Assembly (NCBI GenBank): GCA_030587435.1
Contig: JAUQZC010000035.1
Span: forward strand, 1-9,599
DNA: 9,599 bases
Source of the DNA: Candidatus Baldrarchaeota archaeon
Lineage (GTDB): Archaea; Asgardarchaeota; Baldrarchaeia; Baldrarchaeales; DXJG01
Direction: 5' to 3'
The position numbers and the translations under genes were made by a program. The notes under the pieces were generated by a model. It ran no database searches, was not told where the DNA came from, and worked only from the letters and a program-made list of their open reading frames with translations. This document shows positions 1-6,775 of this stretch, one piece after another. The number at the start of each line of letters is the position of its first letter. Within the stretch, counting starts at the first letter, position 1.

Positions 1-70
1 AAACTAATCTATCTAAGATTAATGAAAACTGAAAATAAACTTAAACAGGTACGCAATGGCGTATCATAAC

Positions 71-106
71 TTCTTCCCTTCTTATTTCATTTATTCTTAT
101 TTCTTT
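71..106 (+). terminator. pyrimidine-rich tract, possible archaeal terminator of an upstream gene
   Basis: This stretch is almost entirely T and C on the plus strand, with several short T runs. Archaeal intrinsic termination relies on T-rich non-template tracts rather than on a strong hairpin, so this could end a transcript entering from the left. No upstream gene is visible in the window, so the call is an inference from composition only. Confidence 0.25.
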
Positions 107-151
107 ATGCGTGGAACTCCGAATATTTTGATGATGCGATGCGATTTTGAA

Positions 152-166
152 AATGTTTATATTGAG
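152..166 (+). promoter_or_regulatory. TATA box and purine-rich BRE-like element for tldD-tldE
   Basis: TTTATATT at 156-163 is preceded by A-rich sequence (GAAAATG) resembling a TFB recognition element. With the usual archaeal spacing of about 26 bp, transcription would start near 186 and leave a leader of about 55 nt. It is the best TATA-like box between the T-rich tract and the tldD start; a second A/T-rich stretch at 206-219 lies too close to the start codon. Confidence 0.4.
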
Positions 167-240
167 TTCTCCTATAGCTTCATAAGACTGAAATAAAGAA
201 TAAGACTAAATAAATTTTGAAATAGGGAGTGATGGGGCTT

Positions 241-1668
241 ATGAAAGACGAACTAATGAGCATAATAGATTATGGTCAAAAATCAGGTGCCTCATACGTA
301 GAGGTTAGGGCTCAAAACATAAGTAAAACTATCATAAGTACAAAAGACGGTAAAGTTGAAGTTGTCACGGAAGGCTTAGAGAAAGGAGCAGGTATAAGGG
401 TACTTGTCAACGGTGCTTGGGGCTTCGCTACAGTTGGAAGCTTAGATGAAAATTCCTTGAAGATGGCTGTTGAAGACGCTGTTAAAATGGCGAAAGTCGC
501 AAGCAGAAAAGTTAGGATGCCTGTTACACTGTTTGATGTTAAACCAGTAGAGGATATAGTAAAGATTAAGCCGGATACAGATCCTAGAGATGTTTCCATT
601 GACGAAAAAATGGATACGGTACTTAGAATTGATAAAACTGTTTTCAGCTATGATAAGAGGGTTAAAAGCTGTACTATAAGCTACGCAGATATTACGGGCG
701 TACAATATTTTGCAAATAGTGATGGAACTTACATAGAGCAAGATAAACTATATGTTTGGAGTAGAATTTTTGCATCTGCAAGGGAAGGAGACATTTTTGC
801 ATCGAGTAGAGAGGAAATAGGTTCAACGAAAGGCTTTGGAATCTGGGAAAAAGAAACCCCTGAAAAACTAGGTGAAAAGCTTGGAGAAAGAATAAAACTA
901 CAACTAAAGGCAAAGCCTCCAAAGGGAGGAGGTTTTCCAGCAGTTCTTGGACCGGAAATTGTAGGTGTTTTTGCTCATGAGGCGTTTGGTCACCTCGCGG
1001 AGGCAGATCTAACTTTTGCTGGATCCGTAATCCTAGATAAACTTGGAAGACAAGTTGCTAGTGAACATGTTACTCTTATTGATGACGGAACTGTCGAGGG
1101 TGGTTTTGGAAGCTTTAAGTACGATGATGAAGGAGTTCCGGCTCAAAAAACCGTGTTAATAAAAGATGGTGTAGTTGTTTCTTTAATGTTCGATAGAGAA
1201 TATGCTGCTAAATTTGAAGCTTTTCGCCGAAAAATCCCTGAAGACGTTAGAGACCTCTTCGAAATTAAACCTACTGGTAATGCTAGAGCTGAGGACTTTC
1301 GAGTGCCACCACTTATAAGAATGAGAAACACGTATATTGCTCCACGAGACCATAGCTTTGAAGAGTTAATTGAAGATATAGACTTTGGATACTATATTGT
1401 TAGTTTTAGAGGTGGTCAAGCTAATTTAGATGGAACATTTCAAGTTGGTGTACAAGAAGCATATGAAATAGTTAAGGGAGAAGTTGGTGAACCAGTTAGA
1501 AACATGAGCATCAGCGGCAACACCCTTGAAACACTGTTAAAAGTGGACGCCGTGGGAAAAGATTTCTCCCTTATTGCTGGTCGATGTGGGAAAGGTCAAA
1601 CAGCATTTACGGGTGACGGAGGACCACATCTAAGAGTAAGAGAAATTTTGATTGGAGGGGCGAGGTGA
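241..1668 (+). CDS. tldD: TldD, catalytic subunit of the TldD/TldE metalloprotease
   Basis: This is the zinc-dependent peptidase subunit that acts as a heterodimer with TldE. In Escherichia coli the pair trims the microcin B17 leader and degrades unfolded peptides such as CcdA; the archaeal substrate is unknown. The HExxxH metal motif reads HEAFGH (codons 976-993, about residues 246-251), and the expected C-terminal cysteine ligand lies in RCGKGQ (codon 1585-1587). The fold-typical DDGTxxGG...DxEGVPxQKT stretch follows the motif. At 475 aa the length is normal for the family. I prefer ATG 241: GGGAGTGAT at 225-233 matches the anti-Shine-Dalgarno sequence and sits 7 nt upstream. In-frame GTG 229 and ATG 232 fall inside that site. 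The stop overlaps the tldE start, so the two are translationally coupled. Family assignment is very secure; the physiological role is not known. Confidence 0.95.
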   Translation: MKDELMSIIDYGQKSGASYVEVRAQNISKTIISTKDGKVEVVTEGLEKGAGIRVLVNGAWGFATVGSLDENSLKMAVEDAVKMAKVASRKVRMPVTLFDVKPVEDIVKIKPDTDPRDVSIDEKMDTVLRIDKTVFSYDKRVKSCTISYADITGVQYFANSDGTYIEQDKLYVWSRIFASAREGDIFASSREEIGSTKGFGIWEKETPEKLGEKLGERIKLQLKAKPPKGGGFPAVLGPEIVGVFAHEAFGHLAEADLTFAGSVILDKLGRQVASEHVTLIDDGTVEGGFGSFKYDDEGVPAQKTVLIKDGVVVSLMFDREYAAKFEAFRRKIPEDVRDLFEIKPTGNARAEDFRVPPLIRMRNTYIAPRDHSFEELIEDIDFGYYIVSFRGGQANLDGTFQVGVQEAYEIVKGEVGEPVRNMSISGNTLETLLKVDAVGKDFSLIAGRCGKGQTAFTGDGGPHLRVREILIGGAR

Positions 1669-3044
1669 AAGCCGTGGAAAATCTTTTAGAAATTGTTAAA
1701 TTAGCTGTTAAGGAAGCTGAGAGAGCTGGTGCAAAAGAAGCTGAAGCCTTTGCTTCATGGAACAGAAATGTTGAAGTTGAGATCAGTCAGGGTCAAATAG
1801 CAAAATCTTCAATAACGGTGGATCAAGGCATAGGTATAAGAGTTATAATTGATAAAAGAATAGGGTTTGCCTACACTAATAGCTTTGATGAAAAAACTGT
1901 TAAGGAAACTGCTTTAAAAGCTGTTGAATCCGCAAAGGCAAATAAACCTGACAAGGACTGGAAAGAACTCCCATCTCCTAAACCACTACCAACTGTAGAG
2001 GAAGTGTTTGATAATAAAATTGTGGAAATGAATGTTGAAGACGTTGTGAAAATCGCCTTAAGAATGTTAGATGCAGCCACCAGCTACGATAAACGCGTAA
2101 TACCCTTCATGGGTTCCTCATCTACGATACATGTTAAAGAAGCTATTGCAAATAGTCAAGGCATAGAAGGATTCGATGAGGGAACCGCAATAGTTTCGTA
2201 CTTAGCTACGATCGCTAGAGATCCTCCACATGTCTCTCCATGGTGCGCTGAGTTCGACGCAAATAGAATACTTAAAATCGACCCTGAATGGGTTGGTAAA
2301 GAAGCCGCGAGACTGGCTATAGAATCACTCAAAGGAGAAAAAGTTGAAAAAGGAGAATATCCAGTGATATTTATGCAAGATGCGCTCTTCAGCCTATGGA
2401 CATACACATTGATTCCAGCCGTTAGATCAGACTACATTCAGAGAGATAGATCAGCTCTAAAAGGAAAAATAGGCCAACAAGTAGCATCAGAACTCTTAAC
2501 AATTTTAGATGATGGAACCTATAAAGGAGGATTAAAAACATCGAAATTTGATGGGGAAGGCGTTCCAAGGCAGAAAACACCAATAATAGAGAAAGGCATC
2601 CTCAAAGGATGCCTCTACAACAATTACACCGCTAAGAAGGAAAATAAGGAAAGCACTGGAAACGCAGATAGATCTGAAAGCTATGGTGTCGTCCGCAGTT
2701 CCTACGCGTTAACACCAACAGTAGCTCCAAGCAATTTCTTCGTTAAACCAGGAACAATAAGTCCCGATGAAATGATCAGCGAAATTAAAGAAGGATTTCT
2801 CGTTAAAGATGTGCAGGGAGCACATTCAAGCAACCCTGAAAGCGGCGAACTCAGCGTCGTCGCTACGCCATGCTGGAAAATCGAAAACGGGGAAATTGCA
2901 TACGCTGCAAAAGGTGTAATGATCGCCGGAAACATGTACAATATGATTAAAAATGTTACAGCTGCTGCAAACAACTTAAGAAAGTACGATTATTTGATTA
3001 CGCCATGGATAAGAATCGATAACGTGAAAATAGTAACAAAATAA
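1665..3044 (+). CDS. pmbA: TldE/PmbA, non-catalytic partner subunit of the TldD/TldE protease
   Basis: This 459-aa protein is the paralogous, metal-free partner of TldD. It starts at GTG 1665, overlapping the tldD stop by 4 bp, with GGAGGGG at 1654-1660 as ribosome-binding site. It shares the TldD fold: VASELLTILDDGT and GEGVPRQKT match the equivalent TldD stretches. Where TldD has HEAFGH this protein has MQDALF (about residues 237-242), so the metal-binding His and Glu are replaced by Gln and Asp, and the C-terminal CGKGQ loop is absent. The late segment with SGELSVVATP, IENGEI and MIAGNMYNMI is typical of PmbA. In characterised systems TldE is required for activity by forming the closed heterodimer that encloses an unfolded peptide. 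Codon-level coupling to tldD implies equal production. Confidence in the family is very high. Confidence 0.95.
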   Translation: MKAVENLLEIVKLAVKEAERAGAKEAEAFASWNRNVEVEISQGQIAKSSITVDQGIGIRVIIDKRIGFAYTNSFDEKTVKETALKAVESAKANKPDKDWKELPSPKPLPTVEEVFDNKIVEMNVEDVVKIALRMLDAATSYDKRVIPFMGSSSTIHVKEAIANSQGIEGFDEGTAIVSYLATIARDPPHVSPWCAEFDANRILKIDPEWVGKEAARLAIESLKGEKVEKGEYPVIFMQDALFSLWTYTLIPAVRSDYIQRDRSALKGKIGQQVASELLTILDDGTYKGGLKTSKFDGEGVPRQKTPIIEKGILKGCLYNNYTAKKENKESTGNADRSESYGVVRSSYALTPTVAPSNFFVKPGTISPDEMISEIKEGFLVKDVQGAHSSNPESGELSVVATPCWKIENGEIAYAAKGVMIAGNMYNMIKNVTAAANNLRKYDYLITPWIRIDNVKIVTK

Positions 3045-3061
3045 AGGTTTTAATCTAATAT

Positions 3062-4222
3062 TTACTCTATTTTTTCTAGCACTTTTTCCATTCTTCTTAA
3101 TGCTTCTCTAAGTTTTTCACGTGAAGTTGCATAGCTAATTCTTACATGATATTTTCCACTTGGGCCAAATTCATCTCCTGGCACTACTACTACCTTTGCT
3201 TCTTTTAGCAAGTATTCTGAAAACTCTTTCCCGTTCATTCCAAAATCTTTGATGTTTGGGAACACGTAGAAAGCCCCTTTAGGCTCTACCACTCTAAATC
3301 CTTTAATGCTCTTTAGCCCGCTGACAATAATTTTTCTTCTTGCATCAAATTCAGCTATCATTTCTTTGACAGCATCTTGAGGGCCTCTAAGAGCAGTTAT
3401 GGCTGCAATTTGCGCAGGGCTATTAGCATTTGCCGTTACATATTGATGTATTCTTAAAATAGGAAGCAGCAGTTCTTTTTCAGCTAATATATATGCTATT
3501 CTAAAGCCTGTCGCTGCGTAAGTTTTAGACAGTGAATTTACAATAATTGTTTTTTCTCTTGGAGCTATTTCAGCAAGACAAACATGTTTATGACCATCGT
3601 AAACAAACTCCTCGTAAACCTCATCGCTAACCAATATAATATCATGGTCTTCGATAACTTCGCAAATAGCTTTAAGCTCTTTTCTGCTCATTACACTACC
3701 AGTGGGGTTGCTTGGAAAATTAATTATCATCATTTTCGTTTTTGGCGTTATTAGCTCTGCAACGTCATTTGGATCTATTTTAAACTCGTTTTCTTCTTTG
3801 AGTGGAATGTAAACAGGTTTCCCGTGAGCAAGGTAAACATCCCTATCATAGTATAGGAAACCTGGGTCTGGAACAAGTACTTCATCCCCGGGGTCAATAA
3901 ACGCTTGAATAACGTCGTATATCGCTTCGCTTCCACCAGCAGTAACGCAAATCTCAGTCTCAGGGTCATATGTCAACCCATATTTGCTCTCATACCTTTC
4001 TGCAATAGCTTTTCTTAACTCTAAGTATCCTGCATTCGGACTATAACCACAGTAACCTTCATCCAGAGCTCTTTTATAAGCTTCAATTACATGTGATGGC
4101 GGTTTAAAATCTGGCTGTCCTATCCCAAGACTTATAACGTCAGGTAAGCCTTGAGCTAAATCGAACATTTTCCTAATCCCAGAAGGTCTAACCATACTCA
4201 GTCTTTCCGATGTTCTTATCAT
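3062..4222 (-). CDS. class I/II PLP-dependent aminotransferase (aspartate/aromatic aminotransferase-like)
   Basis: This 386-aa cytoplasmic enzyme transfers amino groups between an amino acid and a 2-oxo acid using pyridoxal phosphate. Visible landmarks are ISLGIGQPDF near the N-terminus (residues 30-39), the cofactor-binding NFPSNPTG (168-175), DEVYEEF with the pyridine-nitrogen-binding Asp200, the Schiff-base lysine K233 in SLSKTYAATGFR, and R361 in HVRISYA, which binds the substrate alpha-carboxylate. Length and motif spacing are full-length for the Igamma aspartate aminotransferase group common in archaea. Substrate choice (aspartate, aromatic amino acids, alanine or several) cannot be decided from these motifs, so no symbol is given. 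A GGGGGAT site lies just upstream of ATG 4222 on the minus strand. The gene stands alone, convergent with tldE with 17 bp between the stop codons. Confidence 0.95.
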   Translation of the reverse strand: MIRTSERLSMVRPSGIRKMFDLAQGLPDVISLGIGQPDFKPPSHVIEAYKRALDEGYCGYSPNAGYLELRKAIAERYESKYGLTYDPETEICVTAGGSEAIYDVIQAFIDPGDEVLVPDPGFLYYDRDVYLAHGKPVYIPLKEENEFKIDPNDVAELITPKTKMMIINFPSNPTGSVMSRKELKAICEVIEDHDIILVSDEVYEEFVYDGHKHVCLAEIAPREKTIIVNSLSKTYAATGFRIAYILAEKELLLPILRIHQYVTANANSPAQIAAITALRGPQDAVKEMIAEFDARRKIIVSGLKSIKGFRVVEPKGAFYVFPNIKDFGMNGKEFSEYLLKEAKVVVVPGDEFGPSGKYHVRISYATSREKLREALRRMEKVLEKIE

Positions 4223-4255
4223 TTAAAATCCCCCATTCACGTTACAATATAGTAA

Positions 4256-4272
4256 AACATAAAATTTTAATC
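4256..4272 (-). promoter_or_regulatory. possible TATA box for the aminotransferase gene
   Basis: On the minus strand this reads roughly AAAGATTAAAATTTTATG, an A-rich element followed by a weak TATA-like core centred near 4265. Transcription would begin near 4240, giving a leader of about 18 nt that just contains the GGGGGAT ribosome-binding site. The region is so A/T-rich that the exact box is uncertain. Confidence 0.3.
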
Positions 4273-4513
4273 TTTTGGGAAATTTTTATTTATCTCCCCG
4301 TTAAAAAATAGAAGAATGTACAAGATAACTTTTACTCAAAGCATCATAAAAATGGCAATTGTGAAAGCAGCATCCAATAGTTTTTACATAAGTGAACTTT
4401 CTCTAGTGCACATGGAAAAGTAAGCATCTTAACGTTTATTATAATTTTACACTGAACTTAGACTTCATAACGCTTAAATCATAGATATGAAATAAGATGT
4501 AGTTAAGTATCTT

Positions 4514-4530
4514 GAAAACTTTATTATAAC
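4514..4530 (+). promoter_or_regulatory. TATA box for the Lys/Glu-rich protein gene
   Basis: GAAAAC followed by TTTATTATAA (4520-4529) fits an archaeal BRE plus TATA box. The predicted start of transcription is near 4550, leaving a short leader that still includes the AGGATGTG ribosome-binding site at 4552-4559. An identical TTTATTATAA lies 85 bp upstream at 4435-4444. Confidence 0.45.
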
Positions 4531-4564
4531 TAAATTGTTCTTAAATTAATTAGGATGTGTAGGA

Positions 4565-5143
4565 ATGCCTTTGTTAAAGAAAATTAAGAAGATATTTGGT
4601 ATAGAAAAGAAGAAAGAAGAAGAGAAGCCTAAAATAGAAAAAGAAGAAAAAATCATAGAGAAAGAGGAAAAGAAAGAGGAAGAAGAAAAAGTAGAGGAAA
4701 AAGTGGAAATACCGAAAGAAGAAGTGGTAGAAAAGAAAGTAGTAGTGGAGAAAATTCCAACATTTAGAGAAAGACTTACCCAAATCCTATCTAATGACCC
4801 CGTGGTAAGTTCTGCGTATGACGTTAAGGATGTTAAGATTCAAGTTGTAGCTGGTAGTGACTCCTTCCATATTAAAAGTGTTGGGAAACTTGGAGCCAAA
4901 CAACTAAAAATACTCGAAGGAAGAGTTTCGGAACCAGACATTTTCGTTAGAATATCAGAAGATGCAGCCTTAGAGTTGGCTAAAACAAAAAGCTACGAAG
5001 AATTTATAACCTTGTTAAAGAACTTAATAAAACTCAAATCTCAAAACAAATATATAAGGGTCAATTGTTTAAAATCAATTGATGAACTAAGATCTCAAGG
5101 TTATCTCAAAGTTGATTTACTAAAAATTTTGGCCCTCGCATAA
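4565..5143 (+). CDS. uncharacterised protein: amphipathic N-terminus, Lys/Glu-rich linker, small globular domain
   Basis: I do not recognise this 192-aa protein as a named family. Residues 1-13 (MPLLKKIKKIFGI) can form an amphipathic helix with a hydrophobic face and a lysine face, as in many membrane-surface anchors. Residues 14-64 are almost entirely Lys, Glu, Val and Ile, probably a charged extended helix or disordered linker. Residues 65-192 look like a folded alpha/beta domain. Its middle, with PDIFVRISEDAALELA followed by a helix and NKYIRV, faintly recalls the SCP2-like lipid-binding fold, but this is a weak impression. AGGATGTG at 4552-4559 supports the ATG start. The low-complexity linker is encoded by a nearly pure purine strand. 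It has its own promoter and is followed 75 bp later by a separately promoted membrane-protein operon. The gene is convincing; its function is unknown. Confidence 0.85.
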   Translation: MPLLKKIKKIFGIEKKKEEEKPKIEKEEKIIEKEEKKEEEEKVEEKVEIPKEEVVEKKVVVEKIPTFRERLTQILSNDPVVSSAYDVKDVKIQVVAGSDSFHIKSVGKLGAKQLKILEGRVSEPDIFVRISEDAALELAKTKSYEEFITLLKNLIKLKSQNKYIRVNCLKSIDELRSQGYLKVDLLKILALA

Positions 5144-5159
5144 AATTCAACTACGAAAC

Positions 5160-5175
5160 GGAAAGCATATAAGTA
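5160..5175 (+). promoter_or_regulatory. BRE/TATA promoter of the winged-helix membrane protein operon
   Basis: GGAAAG followed by CATATAAGTA is a good archaeal BRE-TATA arrangement. With the core centred near 5170, transcription should start near 5196, and the short leader would contain the GAGGGGA ribosome-binding site at 5203-5209. It is the only promoter-like element seen for the two genes at 5219-6697. Confidence 0.5.
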
Positions 5176-5218
5176 TTTTTTAATTACATAATCTAAAAGA
5201 AAGAGGGGACTAGAACAG

Positions 5219-6136
5219 ATGGTAAATTTCATCTGGCTTATAGTTTCTATAATTGTGGCCTTTGGGACATGTTCATTCATAGGTTGGAAAATAGCCAGAA
5301 GAAACCCAGATCTAGAAAAAGTTATCGACGCAATTGTTTCACATTACCTTGATGAAAGAAGATTCCACGTTGACAGAATCGTTGAAATAACAGGATTACC
5401 CAAAAATAGAGTTGAAAGAATATTAAAAAAACTCGAAGCACGCGGCATCGTTAGAGGAAGAGGGAAAATGTACCAACTGGTAGACCCCCTAGTTTTTCTA
5501 ACATCAACAGACCTAGAAAGAGCTAGAAGAATAACAAAAGATGATAACATCCTATATGGAGCTTATCAAAACCCGTACCTACCAAGATTATACTTTCTTG
5601 CCATGTATTTGATCTTTGCTGCCGATATAATATTTGTTCTACTTGTCTTCTTCAATGTTTTACCCAGTTTAACAAACTGGGTTCAAAATATTCTACCAGA
5701 AGGAGTTAGCGTAAACGCTTTTCTACTATTTCTCATAGGAATGGGCATAATATTTGTAGATGCTCTAGATAATGTAATTAAAGCATGGGCCAGAGAGAAA
5801 TACAGTGTTGTAGTCGGAGAAAAGAGTGGGATAAGCTATGATAAATCTCTTGCAGATGAATTAAGCGGCAAAATACGAAGAGGAGCTATAGAAGATGTAG
5901 ACCTACAGTTTACATTACTTCAAAAACTATTAAACTACTTCATTAGAGTTCCAATAGGAGACGTCGTGGTTAAAGTAAAAGGCCAAGAAGAACCTGTTGT
6001 CTTTAAAAACATGCCTTATCCAAGAGAATTATTCTATGTTATCCGGAGTATACAGCTTGGCAGCTTAGGCTGGAGAAAGAGACACGCCCGCACATTGATG
6101 ATGTGGAGAGCCAGAGCAATGGTACCCGCAGGATAA
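5219..6136 (+). CDS. membrane-anchored winged-helix protein with C-terminal bacterial-PH-like domain
   Basis: This 305-aa protein combines parts not usually found together. A hydrophobic helix (residues 4-24) ends in a positive KIARR, which by the positive-inside rule places what follows in the cytoplasm. Residues 33-88 resemble a winged helix: ending in a recognition-helix-like LPKNRVERILKKLEARGIV and a basic wing RGRGKMYQL. Two more membrane helices follow (about 123-148 and 165-186). The C-terminal part (193-278) has the pattern of a bacterial PH-like (bPH2/YdbS-type) domain: a short beta strand YSVVVGEKSGI, the signature-like GAIEDVDL, and a beta-rich VVVKVKGQEEPVVFKNM ending in a helix. 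A basic tail (WRKRHARTLMMWRARA) closes it. It heads an operon, with 12 bp to the next gene. Whether the winged helix binds DNA or serves protein contacts is not shown. The domain calls are by eye. Confidence 0.9.
   Translation: MVNFIWLIVSIIVAFGTCSFIGWKIARRNPDLEKVIDAIVSHYLDERRFHVDRIVEITGLPKNRVERILKKLEARGIVRGRGKMYQLVDPLVFLTSTDLERARRITKDDNILYGAYQNPYLPRLYFLAMYLIFAADIIFVLLVFFNVLPSLTNWVQNILPEGVSVNAFLLFLIGMGIIFVDALDNVIKAWAREKYSVVVGEKSGISYDKSLADELSGKIRRGAIEDVDLQFTLLQKLLNYFIRVPIGDVVVKVKGQEEPVVFKNMPYPRELFYVIRSIQLGSLGWRKRHARTLMMWRARAMVPAG
5662..5682. repeat. perfect 9-bp inverted repeat with 3-nt loop inside a coding region
   Basis: ACCCAGTTT and AAACTGGGT are exact reverse complements separated by AAC. 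They lie within the 5219-6136 gene, in the part coding for the loop between the second and third membrane helices. In RNA this would make a compact hairpin. It may be chance. Confidence 0.6.
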
Positions 6137-6148
6137 GGAGGCTGAAAC

Positions 6149-6697
6149 ATGAAAGAAGACGAATTCCCAATACCTAAAAGGCTTGAAGATGCGTATAGAT
6201 TTAAACCCGCAACGCAACTACTAGTTTACGCGGTTCTTCTTGTAATAGGAGCATTAGTCTTATCGGTGGTAAAGCTAGGTTGGTCACTGGATCTCTACAT
6301 AGTGATTTTTGTAGTGTATGCTGCACTACTTTTCCCGGTTGTAATAAAAATTGAAAATCAGTGGAAAGTTTCATTTTCACTAGGACTTTACGGTGCCGCG
6401 ATGGCAGCAATTATTTACTGGACAGTAACGCTTCTCGAAAGCTTTGATTTAAGATCAGTCTCGCTATACGTATTATTTCTTCTAATAATGACAGTAGAAC
6501 TATTTCACCATTTAGGTGAGGATATAGCATACGAGGAGGATAAAAAAGTGTACATTGGCGTAGCGATTCTCTCGGTGATATTTTTCATATTTCTCTACAT
6601 GTTTCTTTCGGCCTACGACTGGAGAATAACAGTTTTCGGAAGCATATTAGCCACAATACTCTTTGCTTACGCAATACTGCCTGAAAAGCCTATATAA
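6149..6697 (+). CDS. uncharacterised six-helix integral membrane protein
   Basis: This 182-aa protein has six predicted membrane helices, at about residues 21-42, 47-67, 74-95, 102-120, 133-154 and 159-177, with a short charged cytoplasmic-type N-terminus and a very short tail. The fourth helix ends in an acidic and histidine-rich patch (ELFHHLGEDIAYEEDKK), which could bind a metal or be a simple loop. I recognise no transporter or enzyme signature. The start is supported by AGGAGG at 6136-6141, which overlaps the stop of the preceding gene and sits 7 nt before ATG. The tight spacing implies co-transcription and probable translational linkage with the winged-helix membrane protein, so a functional partnership in the membrane is likely but unproven. 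Confidence 0.88.
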   Translation: MKEDEFPIPKRLEDAYRFKPATQLLVYAVLLVIGALVLSVVKLGWSLDLYIVIFVVYAALLFPVVIKIENQWKVSFSLGLYGAAMAAIIYWTVTLLESFDLRSVSLYVLFLLIMTVELFHHLGEDIAYEEDKKVYIGVAILSVIFFIFLYMFLSAYDWRITVFGSILATILFAYAILPEKPI

Positions 6698-6749
6698 AAC
6701 AGTTACAACGAAGCTCGAAAACATCATCAAATATACATTTTATTTAATG

Positions 6750-6775
6750 TACGCTGTTTTCTAAGTGTTAGCGTA
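6750..6775. terminator. inverted repeat in a convergent gene junction, possible bidirectional terminator
   Basis: TACGCT (6750-6755) and AGCGTA (6770-6775) are perfect inverted repeats with a T-rich 14-nt loop. The right arm runs into the 3' end of the minus-strand coiled-coil gene. The junction lies between convergent genes ending at 6697 and 6768, where terminators are expected. The stem is only 6 bp and the call is tentative. Confidence 0.25.

Larger units (their letters stand above)
4223..4564. other. 342-bp intergenic region between divergent genes
   Basis: This AT-rich gap separates the minus-strand aminotransferase from the plus-strand Lys/Glu-rich protein gene. It holds a likely minus-strand promoter near 4258-4272, two identical TTTATTATAA boxes on the plus strand (4435-4444 and 4520-4529), and an uninterrupted 35-codon ORF from ATG 4316 to the TAA at 4421-4423. 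That ORF has a TATA-like stretch (about 4279-4293) placed as expected for a leaderless transcript, but nothing in its sequence is recognisable. I see no tRNA, strong hairpin or repeat array here. Confidence 0.6.

Noticed and set aside
56..196. 46-codon ORF upstream of tldD (starts MAYHNFFPSY), considered as a small gene or peptide substrate for TldD/TldE
   Set aside because: It runs through a pyrimidine-rich tract that forces Phe, Tyr and Ser codons, its only ribosome-binding site is a weak AGGT, and the predicted tldD promoter lies inside it. Nothing leader-like is visible.
442..741. Minus-strand ORFs inside tldD
   Set aside because: They are antisense to a strongly conserved gene, lack ribosome-binding sites and show no recognisable protein pattern.
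3180..3192. Copy of the ACTACTAC motif resembling an operator half-site
   Set aside because: It is codon usage for a run of valines (KVVVVPG) in the aminotransferase and is not near a promoter.
4574..4783. Minus-strand 69-codon ORF made almost entirely of Phe, Leu and Tyr
   Set aside because: It is the complement of the purine-rich Lys/Glu linker of the 4565-5143 gene; composition alone explains it.
6311..6329. GTAGTG/CACTAC inverted repeat with a 7-nt loop, considered as another operator like the one at 7435-7455
   Set aside because: The arms are only 6 bp, do not match the TAGTAGTA operator arm exactly, and it lies in the middle of a coding region.
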